DNA from: a virus
Length of the DNA: 42,988 nucleotides
Strand: one strand, 5' to 3'
Virus record (IMG/VR): IMGVR_UViG_3300005613_000130
Coordinates: 1-42,988 of that record
Shown piece by piece: positions 39,396 through 42,988 of the stretch. Every line of letters starts with the position of its first letter. The stretch's first letter is position 1. The notes below the pieces were generated by a model. That model was not told the DNA's origin and did no database searches. It was given only the letters and a program-made list of their open reading frames with translations. The position numbers and the translations under genes were made by a program.

Positions 39396-41070
39396 AAAAT
39401 GTTATACTTCTAGATTAAAAGGTAACAATTTTCTTGTTCATTTGTGGGATGATACAGGGTATCAAAAGTTAGAATGGACTAATAAAGCATATATCGAGTG
39501 TCCTGAATCTGAAGCTACTCATACAGGGTTGAATGGGGAGCCTTTAAAACAAACTTCTAAATGGTTCTCAGACAACTTAAAACTTCATTTTCATGATATG
39601 CCTCCCTACCAAAAATTTCTTATTGAAAAATATGGAGTGGATGATGAACCATCTAAAACACATAGAGAGGTATTTTTTGATATTGAGATTGAAATGGGGG
39701 AAGCTTTAACAGAAGATTATATTAAATCAGCACCCAAAAAAGTAACATCAATTGCATGGTATGATAAACAAACAGATCAATGGGCTATTCTAATTTTAGA
39801 TACCAAACAACAAATAAAATATACCAATTCAAATAATAAGGAAATTATACCATGTAGTAATGAACAAGAACTGCTTTATAAATTTATAGAAAAATTTAGA
39901 GAAATAGACCCCGATATTATTGTTGGGTGGAATAGTGATTATTTCGATATTCCTTACCTTTATTATAGAATTTGTAAGGTTTTAGGTGAAGATGTAGCAA
40001 ATTATTTATCTCCTATTAATTATGTGAGAGAAACACCATGGTATAAGGATCAATATGTTCAAATTGTGGGGGTTGAATCTTTAGATTACATGCGTTTACA
40101 CAAAAAATATAGTTGGGCAGATGAACCTTCATACAAACTAGATGCTATTGGTGAAAAATATGCTGGATTGAATAAAATTGAATATGAAGGAAGTTTAGAT
40201 AGGTTGTTTGAAACCGATATTGATAAGTTTATTCAATATAACTTTCGGGATGTTGAAATTTTGAAAGTACTGGATGAAAAATTAGAATATCTAGCTTTAA
40301 CCAAAAACTTGGCTCATAAAGGTAAACATAACTATAGTGAAGTTTATGCCAATACCAAAACCCAAGATGGAGCTATTTCAGCTTATCTTTTGAGTCAAGG
40401 TATAATCCCTCCAGCAAAAGATCGTAATCCTATATCTAAAAAGAATTATGCTGGTGGTTATCTATTTTGCCCAACTGCCGGGGTGTATAATTATATGTTT
40501 GATGAAGATTTAACTTCATTGTACCCTTCAATTATCATGACTATTAATATTGGTAAGGAAACTATGGTTGCACGTATAATTGATGCTGATGATAGAAATA
40601 ATAGATTGGGTTTAAATGACTTAAAATCTAAAAACCCTGAAGAAGAAATTACAATTGAAAATATTAAACGTAAACGTACTAGAATTAAAATAAAAGATTT
40701 TATCAGTTTTATTGAAAATAACAAATGGGCTATATCTGCAAATGGTGTGTGTTTTAGAACTGATAAAGAATCTGTTTTATCAACTATTTTGAAAAAATGG
40801 TTTGATGAACGTGTATTGTATAAAAATGAAATGAAAAAAGCATATAAATTAGGTAATGAAGAATTAGGTGCTTCATTTCATATGAAACAATACACCCAAA
40901 AAATTCTATTAAACTCACTCTATGGAGCTCTAGCTTTACCAAGCTTCAGGTATGGTAATGTTCTTCTTGCTGAAGCCACAACACTTTCAGGACAAAGAAT
41001 TATTCAAGAATCAGCATTAGTAGCTAATCGCCATATTAATTCTGTTATAAAAGGACAAATATCATTATGA
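39385..41070 (+). CDS. gp43A: DNA polymerase family B, N-terminal part (gp43A: exonuclease and palm/fingers)
   Basis: This 561-aa protein holds the first two thirds of a T4-type replicase. Exonuclease motifs: REVFFDIEIEM (Exo I, Asp-Glu), DPDIIVGWNSDYFDIPYL (Exo II) and YNFRDVEILKVLD (Exo III). Polymerase motif A is MFDEDLTSLYPSI, and motif B is QKILLNSLYGALALPS. The frame stops soon after motif B with ATGA shared with the next gene, in which motif C lies. Together the two parts total 870 aa, near the 898 aa of T4 gp43, so nothing appears to be missing at the junction. The two peptides must associate to form an active polymerase. Confidence 0.92.
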   Translation: MSYKKCYTSRLKGNNFLVHLWDDTGYQKLEWTNKAYIECPESEATHTGLNGEPLKQTSKWFSDNLKLHFHDMPPYQKFLIEKYGVDDEPSKTHREVFFDIEIEMGEALTEDYIKSAPKKVTSIAWYDKQTDQWAILILDTKQQIKYTNSNNKEIIPCSNEQELLYKFIEKFREIDPDIIVGWNSDYFDIPYLYYRICKVLGEDVANYLSPINYVRETPWYKDQYVQIVGVESLDYMRLHKKYSWADEPSYKLDAIGEKYAGLNKIEYEGSLDRLFETDIDKFIQYNFRDVEILKVLDEKLEYLALTKNLAHKGKHNYSEVYANTKTQDGAISAYLLSQGIIPPAKDRNPISKKNYAGGYLFCPTAGVYNYMFDEDLTSLYPSIIMTINIGKETMVARIIDADDRNNRLGLNDLKSKNPEEEITIENIKRKRTRIKIKDFISFIENNKWAISANGVCFRTDKESVLSTILKKWFDERVLYKNEMKKAYKLGNEELGASFHMKQYTQKILLNSLYGALALPSFRYGNVLLAEATTLSGQRIIQESALVANRHINSVIKGQISL

Positions 41071-41996
41071 AACATTTAGAAGAAGTACCTTGGTGGATTT
41101 GTGATTCAGATAATAATAATTATATAAAGTATTCTGATACTGATTCAATCTACATTCATGCTGAACCCTTACTTCGACATTTATATCCAAATTTTGATGA
41201 AATGTCAAATGAAGATAAAGATAACAAATTAGAAGAGATTGCCATTAAGTATCAAGACATAATAACAGACTCATATAATGATTTAGCTAAAGATTGCTTT
41301 AATGTCCCCTCCCATCGATTAGAAATGAAAACTGAATGTGTTATTCGCTCAGCATATTTTAGAGCTCCTCGTAGATATGCTCAATGGATCACCAAACAGG
41401 AAGGTATTGTAAAAGAATCTCTTGATGTTAAAGGTCTTGAATTTAAAAAAGCCAATTTCCCCCCAGTACTGGGTGAATTCTTTTATAAAACTTTAATCGA
41501 TATTTTGAAAGGAGCTAACCAATCTGAAATTGACACTAGAGTAAAAAAATTCAAACAGGATATTTTAGATGGAGAAATTCCATTAATTGAATTAGCTAAT
41601 CCTACTTCGGTTAAAGTTTTAGATAAATTTGTTGAGAAAAAAGCCCGCAATGGGGAAATGTTTTCTACTATAGGTAAAGGAGCTACAGCCTCAGCCAAAG
41701 CCGCTATTGTGTATAATGACTTATTAAGATTTTGGAAACTAGACAAAAAACACAGTTACATTGTTCAAGGTGACAAAATTAAATGGGTTTATTTAAAACC
41801 TAACCCCTATCAAATAGAAGCAATTGCTTTATTGCCTTGGGATTTACCTGAAAAAATAAATGATTTTGCAGAAAAATACGCGGATAGAAAAAAAATCTTT
41901 GAAAGTATTTTGCTTAATAAAATAAATGGATTATACTCAGACATGAATTGGTCTCTAAATCTTAATCAATACAAACAAATGTTTTTTAATATATGA
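41067..41996 (+). CDS. gp43B: DNA polymerase family B, C-terminal part (gp43B: motif C and thumb)
   Basis: This 309-aa protein begins with KHLEEVPWWICDSDNNNYIK, immediately followed by motif C YSDTDSIYIHAEPLL, the catalytic Asp pair. The remainder is the palm end and thumb (SHRLEMKTECVIRSAYFRA, RYAQWITKQEG) and ends QYKQMFFNI, likely the short clamp-binding tail that in T4 binds gp45. The ATG overlaps the stop of gp43A (ATGA), so translation is coupled, and the stop overlaps the clamp gene in the same way. Split gp43 genes are known in some other T4-like phages. Confidence 0.9.
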   Translation: MKHLEEVPWWICDSDNNNYIKYSDTDSIYIHAEPLLRHLYPNFDEMSNEDKDNKLEEIAIKYQDIITDSYNDLAKDCFNVPSHRLEMKTECVIRSAYFRAPRRYAQWITKQEGIVKESLDVKGLEFKKANFPPVLGEFFYKTLIDILKGANQSEIDTRVKKFKQDILDGEIPLIELANPTSVKVLDKFVEKKARNGEMFSTIGKGATASAKAAIVYNDLLRFWKLDKKHSYIVQGDKIKWVYLKPNPYQIEAIALLPWDLPEKINDFAEKYADRKKIFESILLNKINGLYSDMNWSLNLNQYKQMFFNI

Positions 41997-42721
41997 TAAA
42001 TAAAATTTTACTTCAGTCTATTATTAACAAATATTATTTGGGTATTAATGAGACTGTCAAATGGAAAATTTCTAATGGGGAATTGGAAATTAGATTTATG
42101 ACACCCTCACAAGATGTAATTGGAGAAATTAAATGCTTAAATTTTCCCCTAAAGGATAGTGAGTTGGCCGTTTTTGATACCCGAAAATTATTAAACCTAG
42201 TTAGTATTTGTAATGGTGATTTACTTCTAGAACTAGAAAATATTAATGGCATTAATACTAAATTAAAAATATCAGATTTAAATTATAATTTGGATTATGC
42301 TCTTGCAGATCCACTTTTAGTAGGGAAAGTAGGAACTGTCAATGTTCCTGAATGGGATATTACATTAGAAATGTCATCCGAAGATGTTGAAAATTTAATT
42401 AAAGCCAAAAATGCTTTAACTGGAGTTGATGATATGTTGATCACCACTGATGTATCTTTAGATGGGGAAAAAATATGTAAATTTATATTTGGGGGAAATG
42501 AAGGCCACAACAATAAAATTTCCTATCAAATAATGGGAAAAATTAATATTTCAGATCTTAAACTTCCATTCAACTCAGATATATTTAAAAATATCTTGAA
42601 TTTTAATCGAGATGTAGATGGGGGAAATCTTTACATCAATAAAAATGGTTTAATAATGTTAGAGTTTTCTACAGAATTTCTCAAATGTAAATATTACATG
42701 TATAGACAAGCAGAACTGTGA
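41993..42721 (+). CDS. gp45: Sliding clamp, gp45
   Basis: This 242-aa protein (T4 gp45: 228 aa) is the trimeric clamp that gives the polymerase processivity and, in T4, activates late transcription. The pattern MINKILLQSIINKYYLGINE, AVFDTRKLLNLVSICNGDL, LNYNLDYALADPLL and a second-domain VNVPEWDITLEMSSEDVENL fits gp45, as does LEFSTEFLKCKYYMYRQAE at the end. No clamp loader gene (44/62) is within the window. The start overlaps gp43B (ATGA), and its stop overlaps the late motif of the next gene by one base. Confidence 0.85.
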   Translation: MINKILLQSIINKYYLGINETVKWKISNGELEIRFMTPSQDVIGEIKCLNFPLKDSELAVFDTRKLLNLVSICNGDLLLELENINGINTKLKISDLNYNLDYALADPLLVGKVGTVNVPEWDITLEMSSEDVENLIKAKNALTGVDDMLITTDVSLDGEKICKFIFGGNEGHNNKISYQIMGKINISDLKLPFNSDIFKNILNFNRDVDGGNLYINKNGLIMLEFSTEFLKCKYYMYRQAEL

Positions 42722-42733
42722 TATTTATAACCA
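42721..42733 (+). promoter_or_regulatory. Late promoter-like motif before LRR-like gene
   Basis: ATATTTATAACCAAAAA overlaps the last base of the gp45 stop and lies about 10 bases before the ATG at 42744. Confidence 0.55.
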
Positions 42734-42743
42734 AAAATAGAGC

Positions 42744-42988
42744 ATGGAACCCAACATTTACAATTTCTTCAAATTTCTAGAGGATAAGGAAGGCAGACCC
42801 ATTCCTTTTAAAACTAAACTCCTCTATGCTCCTGAAACTCTCACTCCTGATGATTTAAATGTAAAAGGTAATCTTGATTTAGAAAATACTCCAATCACTT
42901 CTTTACCTAAAGGTTTAACAGTGAGAGGTAATCTTATTTTAATAAATACTAAAATTACATCTTTACCTGAAGGTTTAATAGTAAAAAG
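42744..42988 (+). CDS. Leucine-rich-repeat-like protein, N-terminal part (runs off window)
   Basis: The first 81 residues are visible; the frame is still open at the window edge. After an N-terminal segment (EPNIYNFFKFLEDKEGRPI) come repeats of about 21 residues of the form ITSLPxGLxVxGNLxLxNT, seen as PITSLPKGLTVRGNLIL and KITSLPEGLIVK. Such repeats, found in various large phages, build a beta-solenoid-like stack that binds proteins. It has its own late motif. A fragment of a related gene survives at 28462-28611. Function unknown. Confidence 0.75.
   Translation, partial: MEPNIYNFFKFLEDKEGRPIPFKTKLLYAPETLTPDDLNVKGNLDLENTPITSLPKGLTVRGNLILINTKITSLPEGLIVK

Noticed and set aside
41067-41070. Split DNA polymerase as a simple sequencing error
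   Set aside because: The ATGA overlap at the junction gives a proper start for the second part and split gp43 genes are known, so I treat it as real, although reads were not available to exclude an error.
1-42988. CRISPR arrays, tRNA genes and an integrase or attachment sites
   Set aside because: I saw no regularly spaced direct repeats, no cloverleaf with conserved tRNA bases, and no recombinase gene, although a tRNA in a spacer cannot be excluded without a covariance search.

Overview
The window is a stretch of a T4-like contractile-tail phage (myovirus) genome, most likely of the far-T4 type that infects Bacteroidota/Flavobacteriia. The T4 assignment rests on a recognisable series of T4-type proteins: neck gp13/14/15-like, sheath gp18, tube gp19, gp26/gp51-like, tape measure, gp53, ssDNA-binding gp32, UvsX, RNase H, gp41 helicase, family B polymerase and clamp gp45. 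The host inference rests on the strongly AT-rich DNA, on A-rich leaders without Shine-Dalgarno sequences, and on a promoter type TTGG-N19-TATATTTA that resembles the Bacteroidota TTTG-N19-TAnnTTTG consensus.

Layout. Bases 1-17.5 kb form the late virion block: the end of an unknown gene and a terminator; neck/tail-completion genes; sheath; a minus-strand homing endonuclease; tube; a small membrane protein; gp26-like and gp51-like reading frames that look joined by a translational frameshift; tape measure; baseplate proteins; and a baseplate hub carrying a C-terminal lambda-R-like peptidoglycan lytic domain. 17.5-23.6 kb is replication/recombination: a short family A-like DNA polymerase, gp32, UvsX, RNase H and gp41 helicase. 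23.7-28.2 kb holds class I ribonucleotide reductase (nrdB, and nrdA interrupted by an endonuclease-bearing intein at an active-site cysteine), followed by remnants of a GIY-YIG gene and a leucine-rich-repeat-like gene. 28.6-31.1 kb has a conserved phage protein and a likely lysis group (54-aa two-helix protein, holin-like protein, four-helix coiled-coil membrane protein). 31.1-38.4 kb is a 7-deazaguanine DNA-modification operon: DpdA-like transglycosylase, queC, thioredoxin, queD, queE, folE and a phosphoribosyltransferase. It is heavily invaded by homing endonucleases and contains a truncated second queD. 38.4-42.7 kb has a T5orf172 nuclease-like gene, a MazG-like pyrophosphohydrolase, the family B DNA polymerase split into two overlapping genes, and the sliding clamp. 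The window ends inside a leucine-rich-repeat-like gene.

How the parts work together. FolE, QueD, QueE and QueC should turn GTP into preQ0-type bases, and the DpdA-like enzyme would insert them into phage DNA, probably as protection against host nucleases. Ribonucleotide reductase plus thioredoxin supplies deoxynucleotides to the gp43/gp45/gp41/gp32 replisome. Late genes, and most of the homing endonucleases, are preceded by a shared motif ATATTTATAATAAAA, which I read as the phage late promoter. The most notable points are the gp26/gp51 frameshift upstream of the tape measure gene, the queD'-HNH-queD arrangement in which the two queD copies differ almost only synonymously, a QueC that lacks all four zinc-binding cysteines, a second (family A-like) polymerase, and late promoters attached to mobile endonucleases.
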